Notes under the pieces: model-generated
The model's database searches: none
Told to the model about the DNA's origin: nothing
Seen by the model: the letters and a program-made list of their open reading frames with translations, nothing else
Shown here: positions 34,346 to 46,427 of the stretch, in pieces
How the letters are laid out: each line of letters opens with the position of its first letter
Numbering within the stretch: position 1 is the stretch's first letter
Translations under genes and position numbers: made by a program
NCBI RefSeq assembly: GCF_019175385.1
Contig: NC_083341.1
Coordinates: forward strand, 85,710,321 to 85,774,320
Direction: 5' to 3'
Source: Lycium barbarum
Taxonomy: Eukaryota; Streptophyta; Magnoliopsida; Solanales; Solanaceae
DNA length: 64,000 bases

Positions 34346-35996
34346 GTACACCCAGATGAGTAAAGCACATTGCTAAAAGATGCTTCAGCTGGATTGGCAA
34401 GCTCCATTTGCCCTGGAGTGTTGCCGGGTCAGAGTATTATGCTATGATGTTTCGTTCGAAGTTAGAGACTTTGCAGACAGAGTCATAGGTATTGGTTATC
34501 AGTTCTGTAAGCGGCTCCATCAGCCGATGTGTCATTTTGTGTTATGATAAAGGTTCTATATGATTACAGATTTTGTTTGATTTGGAAGCAACGAAAAAGA
34601 ATATTTCTGAAAGTTGTGCTATGCATTTCATCTTTATTTGATTTAAAAAGTCCAAAAGATTATGTATGTAATAAGAGTCCGCGGGTTCGCTCGGCTCTGA
34701 ATATGGGGTCGGGTGCCCATCACACCCTAGTAAGGTTAGGGTGTGACAGGAATTTTGGATGAAAATAAATGTATTTAACTTGTAAAATGTGGAGGATGTT
34801 GTTATTGATGTTGTTAGTGTTAATTATGGCTTCTTTACGGAAATAAAATTATTAAACAGCTATATTGCAAATTTGGTGGGTTGAGAAATCTAGAAAGCAG
34901 TGTGCGGGCTATTTTATGGCATACGTTGGTGTTGGAAATGGTATTACTAATATTGGCGTTGTTGTTGATGTTGTTGGCTATTGAATTGGAATCTCGGGCT
35001 AGGCATATAAACAGGGAAAATACTGCCCGAATTTCGGCAGAATTTAAAAGGGTTTTAATTAAAGTTTCGAGACGAACGTACGACGATGATCCTAATGATA
35101 TTATGAATAATTCCATATGTAGATTACGAGGCTATGAATAATTCTTAAGCGAGTTGCAAGACGGGAAGTAAGTTGAAAGTCGAGAATCATCTTCCAGGAA
35201 TGTAATGCTTACCCTTTCTTTCTTTTGGCATGTCCTAGAACTGAGTAAGTTATGACATGTACCTTGGGGTAACTCTATTCCTTAATTCCGAGCTTGTTTA
35301 TGATTCTTATTCACTTCTTGACATAAGCATGCTTAGTTTGGTCGAGCTTATTGTATGATTGAATAACGAGCAAAGCATAAAGAGTTCTGTTCCTAAAAGG
35401 GTTCTATAAGGGTTAATGCCCTTAACTTTCATATGCTAACTCGAATTGTTTTGAAACGTTCATAAAGGTCTCTATAATGAATAACGTCCATAACTTTCTG
35501 ATGTTAACTCGGATTGCTCTGAAATGTTTATAAAGGTTTCTGTAATGAATAACGTCCATGACTTTCTTATGCTAACTCGGATTGACTCAAAACGCGTTTG
35601 TGATCTTTCAATTGCAGATTAGTGTACTAATCTATCGAGTAAATTGATTTATATGCATGTAGTTTCTCACTACTCTGCTCGTGCATGCCTCAATATGTCT
35701 TTCACAGAGTCCCGGGCCGGGTATGTTATCGTGCGTAATTCCACTGCATTATTCATCGAGTCCCTCACTAGAGGGCCGGGTACGGTATATATACATGATG
35801 ATATGACATATGATGTTCACATGCATGATTTTATCCACCGAGTCCCATAATAGGCCGGGTATGGTATACGATAATGATATGCACGATTTTCATTTCATAA
35901 GGCAAGTGTATTGATGTTTTTAAAAGTCATACTTGTTTCTGGCCAATTTCTATTTTAGTTATGATCCTCTATACTGTATTTCAGGCCTTACATGCT

Positions 35997-36053
35997 CAGT
36001 ACATATTTCGTACTGACCCCCATTCTTCGGGGGCTGCGTTTCATGCCACGCAG
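35997..36053 (+). other. Three-hairpin block of S1
   Basis: CAGTAC/GTACTG (35997-36015), CCCCC/GGGGG (36017-36033) and CTGCG/CGCAG (36034-36053), each with a short loop and almost no spacing between hairpins. Confidence 0.62.
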
Positions 36054-37989
36054 GTACACACAGATGAGTAGAAGGCATTGCAAGAAGATGTTCCAGCGGG
36101 ATTGGCGAGCTCCATTTCCTTCCGGAGTGTTGCCGAGTCAGAATATATATGTTATGATTCCTGATTGATGTTAGAGACTTTGCAGACAGAGTCACGCATG
36201 TGGGTCGTCAGTCTTGTAAGCGGCTCTGCAAGCCGATGTAGCATTTTGCGTTATGTTACAAATTCCATATGATTACAGATTTTACTTGACTTGAGAACGA
36301 CGAAAAGAATGTTTTTGAAAGCCTTTACTATGTATTTCATTTTTATTTGATTTAAGAGTCCAAAGAGATTATGTGTGTAGTAAGAGTCAGCGGGTTCGCT
36401 CGGCCCTAAATAAGGGTCGGGTGCCCATCATGCCCTATCAAGATTAGGGTGTGACAGTTATGGCCATGGTTATGGATGAATTGAATGTAAATCTAGAAAT
36501 ATGGATAATGTGAATGAGTAATGGTTATTGTTATGGCATCGTGAATTTATTATTGACGTTTGGGAGTTGAATCATGATATGGACGAATGTCGTGTAAATA
36601 AAGGAGTTGCTGTCCGATTTTCTCTAGCTTTATCCATGTGTGGTAGTTATCGATTCTAATGACAGTATGACCTTAATGAAGGTAGCAACGTGAGCATCGA
36701 AGGAGTACGTGCAAGTGTAGAATAGTTCAACGAAAAGGTATGTAAGGCTAACCCTTCTTTCATAAGGCATGGTTCTTTAACCTAACGTCTAAATCTTCTA
36801 TAAGTCTATGATTTCTTCAAATGAATGACCTTCCGGACTAATAAGCTCGCGATGCTTGATGTGCTACGATAGTACTAAGTTCCTCGTATGACGAGTAGGC
36901 CTATAAGATAGATGCAAGGATAACAACGAAGATAGTGATAATGATAGTAATAATGATGAGAATAATGTGATGATTAAGATGCCTATGGGCTATTGTATGT
37001 ATGTGTGCCTATGAAGGGCTATGATAAGACCCCGAGCTTATGATGTCGGGTAGAATGTATGTATAGAGTATGTATATGGCTACGTAACGCGTGCGCACTT
37101 CTGCAGAAGGTACGGATAACCCTGAAGCCTTGGTAGGGCCAGGTATGTATGACCTTGAGCCTTGGTTGGCCAAGTATGTATGAAACACCGATCCTTTATA
37201 GTCGGGTACGCTATACAAAAGCTATATAAAAGCTATATAGACATATATATATATATATGACATCAATATGAGTACGAATACGCTAAGGATATGCAAATGA
37301 TATGAATAAGGCTATGTAAATGAATACGGATATGAATGTATGTACATGGATAAGTAATAGAGAAGGAAGGCCACTATTGAAAGCAAGTAAGTGCCCCGAC
37401 GATGATAGTATTATCTCTCATTCTATGTTATCCCATGTGTTGCATATTATGCTTCTACATTAATGTTGATCATGCTTTACATACTCAGTACATTCTTCGT
37501 ACTGGCGTCCTTTTGTTTGTGGACGCTGCATCATGCCCGCAGGTGGATAGGGAGACAGGCTTGATCCATAGCTGCTTACTCAGAGATTACATAGCAAAGC
37601 TCTATTTCATTCGGAGCCAAGCTTTTGGGTACTTATTCTTTTGTGTATATAATTATGGGCATAGCGGGGCCCTGTCCCGCTCATGTGATATGTTATACTC
37701 TTCTTAGAGGCTCGTAGTCACGTGTATATGGTTAGATATGGCCGGCCTTGTCGGCCTATATTTTGTATGTCTTTAGATAACCTCGTCGGCCTATGTACAT
37801 TGATGTGGCATAGATGTAAATAATGATTTAAAGATGTTGTCGTCCAATGGGACTAGCGTGATTGATGAAAGGAAATGTATGTTTAATCGTATGGCTCACC
37901 TAGATGTAAGTATATGTGTGAGCCAAGGGTGCCCGGGTGGGCTAGCACCGGGTGTTTGTCGCGGCCCTCTAGACGGGTCGTGACAAAAG

Positions 37990-38001
37990 TGGTATCAGTG
38001 C
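37990..38001 (+). other. G1 primer-binding site (one mismatch)
   Basis: TGGTATCAGTGC follows the LTR end by four bases. One base (A to T) differs from TGGTATCAGAGC. Confidence 0.9.
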
Positions 38002-38195
38002 AGTTCGGTCCTAGGGTGTGTCTACGAGTCGTGTCTAGTAGTGTCTTGGTTATGGGTGTGTTGCGTGCCACACTTATAAACAAGAGGCTGCTGACATTTT
38101 AGGAATAAATGACCTTCTTTCTTCATAAGAATCGTGTGATAGAGCTATGATGTAAGAAATTCTTGTTCCTTAATCGTGTGTTGTGTATTTCAGAA
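38002..38195 (+). other. G1 post-PBS leader
   Basis: It contains the conserved hairpin with arms TTATGGGTGTG (38050-38060) and CACACTTATAA (38069-38079). It ends in a TTTCAG before the gag ATG, as in G2. Confidence 0.6.
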
Positions 38196-39920
38196 ATGCC
38201 TAAAAAGAGAAAGGCTACAGCAGCCCAAAATGGCATGACGGTGGCAGAAAAGCGGACCGAAAGAGCACCGCCACCGGTAGTAGAGGAGAGTGAGTCCCAG
38301 AGTGCGGCTCAATCTCAGTCCTCCAAGACAGTGCCTATTACTGAGGAGCGAGAGGGAGCCTCAGCCCCAGCTCCAGCACCTCCAGCTCCTCCACCGGATG
38401 CCTCAGGCCAAGATGTGAAAGAAGCCATACATTTGCTTACTCAGTTGGTTGCGGGCCAGACTCAGAGGCAAAGTTCAGGGCAAGGTGATAGGGCTGTTAG
38501 TGCAAGGGCACGTGAATTCATTACATTGAACCCTCCGGAATTATTTGGGTCAAAGCCGGAGGAGGACCCTAAGGATTTTATTGATGGTATGTTAAGGACG
38601 CTTCGATTGATACATGCTTCAGACACCGAGTCGGTGGAGTTAGCGTCGTATAGATTGAGAGATGTCTCGATCCAGTGGTATACGGTTTGGATGGCTTCAC
38701 GGGGAGCCAATTCACCTCCCCCGGTATGGAAAGAGTTCGTTGATGCTTTTCTCCGACATTATATGACTCCAGAAGTTCGGCGAGCCAGGGCCGATAAATT
38801 CTTAAACTTGAGGCAAGGTAGCATGAGTGCTCTAGAGTACAGTCTCCACTTTAATTCGTTGGCTAGGTATGCTTCGGCCATGGTAGCGGATATGGGTGAC
38901 CGAGTGCACCGCTTTGTGAAAGGCCTAGGGCCACACTTGATGGATAGATGCTTGACTGCGTCCCTTCAGGATGGTATGGATATTGCACGAAATCAGGCCC
39001 ATGCTCAGAACTTAGAAGAAAGCTTGCAACAGCAAAGAAGGGAACGTGAGCAAGATAGGGGCCATAGAAAGAGGGCCAGATCTTCGGGTCCGATGAGTGA
39101 GATTAGAGTTGGGAACAGGCAGCAGTTTCTTGGGCATTCAGGCTACTCTATCACCAGTGTACCTCCACGGTTTTCAGGCCAGATATTTGATAGATCTGTT
39201 CGTGCAGGGTAGAGTCCGAGTTCTTCAGGGCCCCAGTTTAGAGGTGATTCGGATCAGGCGAGGCCGCCCGTGCCACGATGTTCCCAGTGTGGGAAGTTGC
39301 ATTGGGGTCAATGCCTATCAGGTTTAGATGGTTGCTATTCATGTGGTCGGCCAGGCCATATTATGCGTGATTGCCCCTCGGTTCATGGTAGAGGTAGGAC
39401 CCAGCCTTCAGGGTCAGTAGCCGGATTTTCATCTTCTATGCGCCCTGTGGGGCCAGGTTCACATGCGCCAGTCAGCCATGGTAGAGGCAGAGGGAGAGTT
39501 CCTAGTCCTTGCGGCCCCCAGCACTGTGTTTATGCTTTGGCTGGACGCCAAGATCTTGAGTCTTCTTCTGACATGGTTACAGGTATATTAACAGTATTCT
39601 TTCATGATGTATATGCATTGATTGATCCGAGATCCACATTGTCATATGTTACTCCATATGTAGCGAGTCGATTTAAAATCGAGTCGGAGTCGGTCAAACC
39701 TTTTGAGGTGTCTACACCCGTGGGTGAATCGGTAATAGCTAGTCGAGTATATAGAGATTGTGTAGTTGTGATATGTGACCGTCGTACTATAGTTGACTTG
39801 CACGAACTAAAGATGGTAGATTTTGATGTCATTATGGGCATGGATTGGTTGGCTTCTTGCTATGCCAATGTTGATTGTAGAATGAAAATGGTTCGTTTCC
39901 AGTTCCCGGGAGAACAGTTT
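38196..39920 (+). pseudogene. G1 gag and protease region, with stop and frameshift
   Basis: The ATG at 38196 (MPKKRKATAAQ) matches the G2 gag start. The gag core lies near LNPPELFGS, TESVELASYRL and QGSMSALEY. A CAG-to-TAG stop interrupts the frame at 39210-39212. After it the same frame continues through a CCHC zinc knuckle (CYSCGRPGHIMRDC, 39333-39374) and the aspartic protease. The protease active-site region reads DPRS (39624-39635) where G2 has DPGS, so a catalytic glycine is replaced by arginine. Near 39915 a one-base loss shifts the frame before the RT. Gag would form the particle; this copy cannot give an intact product. Confidence 0.85.
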
Positions 39921-42900
39921 TAGAATGGAAAGGAAATACGGCGTCACCAACAGGTAGGTTTATTTTCTATTTAAAGGCAAGGAAGATGATCACAAAAGGA
40001 TGTATTTATCATCTAGTCCGAGTTCAAGATATAGAAGCTGAGTCGCCAACCCTTCAGTCAGTTCCCATAGTAAATGAATTTCCGGATGTGTTCCCGGAGG
40101 AACTTCCAGGACTTCCTCCCGAGCGGGAGATCGACTTTGCTATTGATGTGTTTCCAGACACTAAGCTTATATCTATCCCTCCTTATAGAATGACACCTGC
40201 AGAATTGAAGGAGTTAAAGAAGCAATTGAAAGACTAGCTTGAGAAAGGCTTCATTAGGCCTAGTTCGTCCCCGTGGGGAGCGCCCGTATTGTTTGTCCGA
40301 AAGAAAGATGGCTCCTTGAGAATTTGCATTGACTATCTGCAATTGAATAAGGTGACGATTAAGAACAAATATCCTCTTCTGAGGATTGACGACTTATTTG
40401 ACCAATTACAAGGTGCCAAATGGTTTTCAAAGATAGATTTGAGGTCCAGGTATCACCAAGTGAGAGTTAGGGGGAAAGATATCCCTAAGACGGCCTTCAG
40501 GACAAGATATGGTCATTTTTAGTTCCGAGTAATGTCGTTTGGGCTAACTAATGCACCGGCAGTGTTTATGGATTTGATGAACAATGTGTTCAGGCCCTTT
40601 CTGGATTTGTTCATGATTGTATTTATCGAAGATATCTTGGTGTATTCTAGATCCGAGGCAGAACATGCGGATCAGTTGCGCACTGTCCTTGGAGTTCTTC
40701 GAACTTGAGAGTTGTTTGCAAAATTCTCCAAGTGCGAGTTTTAGCTGAACTCAGTGGCATTCCTCGGGCATATTGTTACAGCCGATGGTATTCGAGTGGA
40801 TAATCAGAAGATTGAGGCCGTGAAGACTTGGCCAAGGCCCACGACTCCTACGGAGGTTCGTAGCTTTCTGGGCTTGGCGGGATATTACCAGAGATTTGTT
40901 GAAGGTTTCTCTTCTATTTCAGCCCCACTCACAAAGTTGACCCAGAAATCAGCAAAGTTTCAATAGACAGATGCTTGTGAACGTAGCTTCCAAGAGTTGA
41001 AAGATAGATTGACTTCTGCACCAGTCTTGACACTTCCAGAGGGATTGGAAGGATATGTTGTTTATTGTGATGCTTCGGGTGTTGGGCTAGGCTATGTATT
41101 GATGCAGCACGGTAAAGTGGTTGCATATGCTTCAAGGCAACTGCGGAAACATGAGCAGAATTATCCGACCCGCGATCTAGAATTGACGGCAGTGGTTCAT
41201 GCTTTAAAGATATAGAGACATTATTTATATGGTGTCCATGTGGATATTTATACCGATCATAAGAGCCTTCAGTATATCTTCCGGCAGAAAGAGTTGAATT
41301 TGCGGCAACGACGATGGTTAGAATTGTTAAAAGATTATGACGTTGATATCTTGTATCACCCCGGAAAGGCGAATATTGTAGCTGATGCTCTTAGCCGCAG
41401 ATCTATGGGAAGTTTATGTGATGCACGACCAGAGAAGAGAGAAATGGCTCGTGAGCTCCAGTAGTTAGCTAGTCTAGGAGTTCGAGTGGTGGACTCAGGT
41501 AGCAGGGGAACTACTATTCAGAATTCAGCAGTCTCGTCATTAGTAGTAGAAGTGAAAGAGCGACAATACGAAGATTTCATGCTAATGCAGTACAGAGATA
41601 CACTCCCCCAGAAAGAGGAGTCATCATTTGATATTTCAGGAGACGGAGTTCTCCGCTGTCGAGGCAGGTTATGTGTTCCCGATGTGGCAGACTTACGCCA
41701 CCAAATAATGAGGGAAGCCCATTGTTCCCGTTACTCTATCCACACCGGAGCGACGAAAATGTATCATGACCTTAAGTCTATATATTGGTGGAATGGAATG
41801 AAGAAAGATATAGCGGAATTCGTATCTCAATGTCCAAATTGCCAGCAAGTGAAAATCGAGCACCCAAAGCTGGGTGGATAGTTGCAAGCTATAGAAATCC
41901 CAACTTGGAAATAGGAAGTGATTAATATGGACTTCATTTCAGGCTTACCTCGTTCTCGACGTAAGTATAATTCCATATGGGTGATTGTGGATAAACTCAC
42001 AAAGTCAGCTCATTTCTTACCGGTCAGAACGACGTACGTGGCAGAAGATTATGCAAAGCTTTATCTTAATGAGATAGTAAGACTCCATGGTGTTCCAGTA
42101 TCTATTATCTCAGACAGAGGAACTCAGTTTACAGCTAACTTTTAGAAGTCTTTCCAAGAGGGTCTAGGGACCCAAGTGAACCTTAGTACGGCATTTCACC
42201 CGCAGACCGATGGACAAGCTGAACGTACTATTCAGACTCTTGAAGATATGTTACGAGCATGTATGATAGATTTTGGAGGTAGCTGGGATGATCATTTGCC
42301 ACTCATTGAATTTGCTTCCAATAATAGTTTTCATTCTAGCATTCAAATGGCACCGTATGAAGCTTTATATGGGCGAAAGTGTAGATCCCCAATTGGGTGG
42401 TTTGAAACTGGAGAAGCTAAATTAATAGGGCCAGACTTGGTCCAGCAAGCCACAGAGAAATTTAAGCTCATACAAGATCGGTTGTTGGCAGCTCAAAGTC
42501 GTCAAAAGTCCTATGCGAATAATCATTGAAGGGACTTAGAGTTCCAAGTGAAGGATTGGGTGTTTCTGAAAGTGTCGCCCATGAAAGGCGTGATGAGATT
42601 TGGCAAAAAAGGGAAGCTTAGTCCCCGATACATTGGGCCATATGAGATTGTGCGAAAAATAGGCAAAGTGGCCTACGAGCTAGATTTACCTCAGGAGTTA
42701 GAGTCCGTTCATCCAGTGTTCCATATCTCGATGCTTCGAAAATGTGTGGGAGATCCCACCAGGATCATGCCGATAAATAATGTACAAGTGACAGAAAAGT
42801 TATCATGTGAAGAGATACCCATTTCCATAATAGATAGGCAAGTACAGAGGCTTAGAAACAAAGAAGTGGCCAAAGTTAAGGTTTTATGGAGAAGCAGTAA

Positions 42901-43003
42901 ACGAGCAGAAATGACATGGGAAGCGGAAGAAAGTATGCGATCCAGATACCCTCATTTATTTCAGCCCTTGGAAGAAGTCCAAGATGAGACGTCAAGATTT
43001 TAA
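39921..43003 (+). pseudogene. G1 pol: reverse transcriptase, RNase H, integrase, chromodomain-like tail
   Basis: RT begins near [12 protein letters not shown] (about 40110). The catalytic motif reads FIED (40622-40633) instead of FIDD. RNase H carries YCDASG and YTDHKSLQY, and ends at [15 protein letters not shown]. Integrase has an intact HHCC (HCSRYSIH...CPNC, about 41718-41845), core motifs MDFISGLPR and SIISDRGTQF, and QTDGQAERT. The C-terminal part (RLRNKEVAKVKVLW, MTWE) resembles the chromodomain-like tail of this group. In-frame stops are at 40235, 40520, 40706, 40742, 40964, 41213, 41462, 41879, 41912, 42143 and 42527, mostly Trp, Gln or Arg codons changed by one transition. Confidence 0.88.
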
Positions 43004-43172
43004 GGTATGTATGTTTTCCTTTTATGCTTTTTGGGTCGTGCGTGGCCAAATTTGTATGCTATTGTGTTGTGGCCCTGTGAGGCATTGATATTATGGGTTG
43101 TTGTGACAGGATGGTAGTGCCATATTATAGGGGAAACTTTGGCAAAATTTTTATAGAATCCCCGAAGACTTT
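43004..43172 (+). other. G1 3' untranslated stretch
   Basis: Short non-coding sequence between the pol stop and the PPT hairpin. Nothing further is recognised. Confidence 0.5.
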
Positions 43173-43207
43173 AACATTCGAGGACGAATGTTCTTAAGGG
43201 GGAAGAA
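43173..43207 (+). other. G1 hairpin and polypurine tract
   Basis: AACATTCG-AGGA-CGAATGTT (43173-43192), then AAGGGGGAAGAA (43196-43207) directly before the 3' LTR. The layout is identical to X-array unit 1. Confidence 0.87.
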
Positions 43208-45630
43208 TGTTACACCTCGGAAAATCTTCTGTTGGTACGCAAGTGAATGAACTAGTGATGAGTACGAGTGTATGATGTTTCCGCGAGTAAGAAATAACAT
43301 TTGACGACCCTAAGTGAGATTCCGAAGGCCATCTCAATGAGAGAGAGGTTATGCTCCATAATGAATAATTATAGGTTTTGGAAATGTGAAAAGTTGCAAG
43401 TTTGCATTCTGGCCAGTTGGTCGTAAAATGAAATATGGACCGTAAAGTGGTATACGGTCCGTAAACTGCCATGTCGTATTTTGTCTTCCAAAACTTTAAC
43501 TTTCTACCAAATTAACAAATGGTTAAAAACGACCCAAAATACGTACCGTAAAGTGGTTTACGGCCCGTAAACTGCGTCCGTAAATCACCACACCTCAGTT
43601 TGAGTTTCTGGTTCTGATATGAATAAATACAACCACGAAGGACGGTCCGTAAACTGGAATATGGACCGTAACCCAAGTTTACGACCACTGTGCACTTCAA
43701 ATCAGATTTTTAAGTCATTAAATAAGGGGACCAAGGCTTATTTCATTTCACTTCTACATCACACCCCTTCTCCCTAGAACATCTCTCTACATATATCCCA
43801 CAATAATTCAAGGATATTTGGTGATCAACAACATAAATCAAGGGAATCAAGTGTAAGAAAACCATCAAGATCATCCAAGGTCAAGAAATCCAAATGGAGA
43901 TAAACTAGGGTTTTGCTCAAAGTGGAGTATTATCAACTAAGGCTTATTCCTACAACATTTAAGGTAAGATTCATGATATTTATATGTTGTTTAAGGTAGT
44001 TAAGAGTTGACATACTTGAATTGTAGAAGAGTAGTGTCATTTTGAGAAATAGTATGAATTGAGCTATGGGTCTTGATGTATTGTGATGTAAATACGATAT
44101 AAATGATGTTGAGAACATGAGATGAACAATGTATGTAAATGGACGTCGTGTGTGTTATGGCCATGGTTATGGATGAATTGAATGTAAATCTAGAAATATG
44201 GATAATGTGAATGAGTAATGGTTATTGTTATGGCATCGTGTATTTATTATTGACGTTTGGGAGTTGAATCACGATATGGACGAATGTCGTGTAAATAAAG
44301 GAGATGTTGTCCGATTTTCTCAAGCTTTGGCCATGTGTGCTAGTTATCGATTCTAATGATAGTATGACCTTAATGAAGGTAGAAACGTGAGCATCGAAGG
44401 AGTACATGCAAGTGTAGAATAGTTCAACGAAAAGGTATGTAAGGCTAACCCTTCTTTCATAAGGCATGGTTCTTTGACCTAACGTCTAAATCTTCTATAA
44501 GTCTATGATTTCTTCAAATGATTGACCTTCCGGGCTAATAAGCTCGCGATGCTTGATGTGCTACGATAGTACTAAGTTCCTCATATGACGAGTAGGCCTA
44601 TAAGATAGATGCAAGGATAACAACGAAGGTAGTGATAATGATAGTAATAATGATGAGAATAATGTGATGATTAAGATGCCTATGGGATATTGTATGTATG
44701 TGTGCCTATGAAGGGCTATGATAAGACCCCGAGCTTATGATGCCCGGTAGAATGTATGTATAGAGTATGTATATGGCTATGTAATGCGCGCGCACTTCTG
44801 CAGAAGGTACGGATAACCCTGAAGCCTTGGTAGGGCCAGGTATGTATGACCTTGAGCCTTGGTTGGCCAAGTATGTATGAAACACCGATCCTTTATATAT
44901 ATGACATCAATATGAGTACGAATACGCTAAGGATATGCAAATGATATGAATAAGGCTATGTAAATTAATACGGATATGAATGTATGTACATAGATAAGTA
45001 ATAGAGAAGGAAGGCCACTATGGAAAGCAAGTAAGTGCACCGATGATGATAGTATTATCTCTCATTCTATGTTACCCCATGTGTTGGATATTATGCTTCT
45101 ATATTAATGTTGATCATGATTTACATACTCAGTACATTCTTCGTACTGGCGTCCTTTTGTTAGTGGACGCTGCGTCATGCCCGCAGGTGCACAGGGAGAC
45201 AGGCTTGATTCATAGCTGCTTACACATAGATTACATAGCAGAGCTCCATTTCATTCGGAGCCATAGCTTTTGGGTACTTATTCTTTTGTGTATATAATTA
45301 TGGGCATAGCGGGGCCCTGTCCCGCTTATGTGATATGTTATACTCTTCTTAGAGGCTCGTAGTCACGTGTATATGGTTAGATATGGCCGGCCTTGTCGGC
45401 CTATATTTTGTATGTCTTTAGATAACCTCGTCGGCCTATGTACATTGATGTGGCATAGATGTAAATGATGATTTAAAGATGTTGCCATCCAATGGGACTA
45501 GCGTGATTGATGAAAGGAAATGCATGTTTAATCGTATGGCTCACCTAGATGTAAGTATATGTGTAAGCCAAGGGTGCCCGGGTGGGCCAGCACCGGGTGT
45601 TCGTCGCGGCCCTCTAGACGGGTCGTGACA
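43208..45630 (+). repeat. G1 3' LTR
   Basis: It is 2423 bp, from TGTTACACCTCGG to GGGTCGTGACA. The hairpin block is at 45130-45186 (CAGTAC/GTACTG, GCGTCC/GGACGC, CTGCG/CGCAG). It lacks S1 and so shows the empty S1 site. Confidence 0.92.
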
Positions 45631-45635
45631 GTTCC
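45631..45635. repeat. Target-site duplication GTTCC, right of G1
   Basis: It pairs with 29626-29630. Confidence 0.92.
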
Positions 45636-46427
45636 GCAACAGATATTAGATCGGGTTGTGCGCCACAGCAGGTACATGGACTTCGTGGGTCCCCCATGGA
45701 TCATGACTATCGAGGCGTGGAAGTATTCCGCCCGGAGCGTGTGTGTATCATTCCATTGCATTACATTCATATATACATATTCGCACTGTTGAATTTGGAC
45801 TTGGTACTTGTACATGTGGTGATATTCGGACTTGGTGATTTGTACTTGTGGAGTGATTTGGACTCGATATTCTGTACTTATGGTGACATTCGGACTTGGT
45901 ATTTTGTGATTATGATTCCGATCTTGGACGGTGTTGGTTGTACTTGTTTGTGAGCATGCCTATCTTTCAGTCTCTTACTTATATATGTGTTAGCTAACTG
46001 TTGTCGGCCTATGATGCCTACTCAGTATGTGTTGTTGTACTGATTCTATCTTGCTGCATTCTTTTATGAGTGCAGAGTACGTGGCTGGATCGACTTCTTC
46101 TCCTCGAGACTGACTCTCGAGGCATCGCTAACGAGCATCTAGGGTGAACACATGGCCAGATCCGCAGCCCGGATGACTCTTCTCATTTTACTTGTCTTGT
46201 TCGCTATTTCTAAGACAGTATTTCATTTGAGACTATGTACTCAAACTTTTAGTTATGTAGTAGCTCTTGTACGGCCTAGACCAGATTTTGGGATTGATGT
46301 AATATTTCCGCACTGATTTTCTTATCTATTTCAGACTTCTTAGATATTTATGTTGGTGGGGTTATTTTATTATTGTTTGGATGTTGATTAAGGGACGGTT
46401 TGCACTACCAGGTGGGAAAAGGGTACG
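45636..46427 (+). repeat. G0 3' LTR, second part
   Basis: It continues the G0 LTR after G1, beginning in the same GCAACA(T/G)ATATT-type repeat found left of the insertion. No coding region. It ends where minus-strand LTR S3 starts. Confidence 0.7.

Larger units (their letters stand above)
31453..34748 (+). mobile_element. S2: solo LTR inside S1
   Basis: It is 3296 bp, starting TGTTATAGCCC and ending AGGGTGTGACA, with perfect TSD GGAAT (31448-31452 and 34749-34753). It resembles the X-N2 LTR (shared TCCTCTTTAACGTGG block), suggesting a related family. It holds the palindrome CTGCCGAAATTTCGGCAG (32775-32792), a tandem hairpin repeat (33700-34070) and the three-hairpin block (34290-34345). Confidence 0.9.
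30610..36456 (+). mobile_element. S1: solo LTR inside the G1 5' LTR
   Basis: It starts TGTTATACCCC and ends AGGGTGTGACA. Flanks are TTTAT (30605-30609) and GTTAT (36457-36461), an imperfect TSD. The uninterrupted site is visible in the G1 3' LTR near 44152. Removing nested S2 leaves about 2.55 kb of LTR with no internal region, so it is a solo LTR. Its 5' part resembles the X-array LTR (blocks around CATAGGTCGTGGG). Confidence 0.85.
29631..37985 (+). repeat. G1 5' LTR (with S1 inserted)
   Basis: It runs from TGTTACACCTCG to GGGTCGTGACA and is homologous to 43208-45630. S1 interrupts it at 30610-36456. The early part has repeated TACGGnCCGTA boxes (29838-30110). The late part has the hairpin block with GCGTCC/GGACGC arms (37505-37510 and 37521-37526). 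Confidence 0.9.
29631..45630 (+). mobile_element. G1: Tekay/Del-type Ty3/Gypsy element with degenerate gag-pol
   Basis: This 16.0-kb insertion has a 5' LTR (29631-37985, expanded by nested S1), PBS, gag, pol, PPT, 3' LTR (43208-45630) and a perfect 5-bp TSD. Without S1 the 5' LTR is about 2.50 kb; the 3' LTR is 2423 bp and lacks about 80 bases in two blocks. LTR differences amount to several percent by eye, far more than in X-N1. The domain order gag-PR-RT-RH-INT with a chromodomain-like tail identifies the group. At least a dozen in-frame stops and one frameshift make it non-functional. Confidence 0.93.

Noticed and set aside
38462..38710. Minus-strand ORF within G1 gag, and 61568-61939 within G2 pol
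   Set aside because: Antisense to clear gag and protease/RT coding; no independent support.
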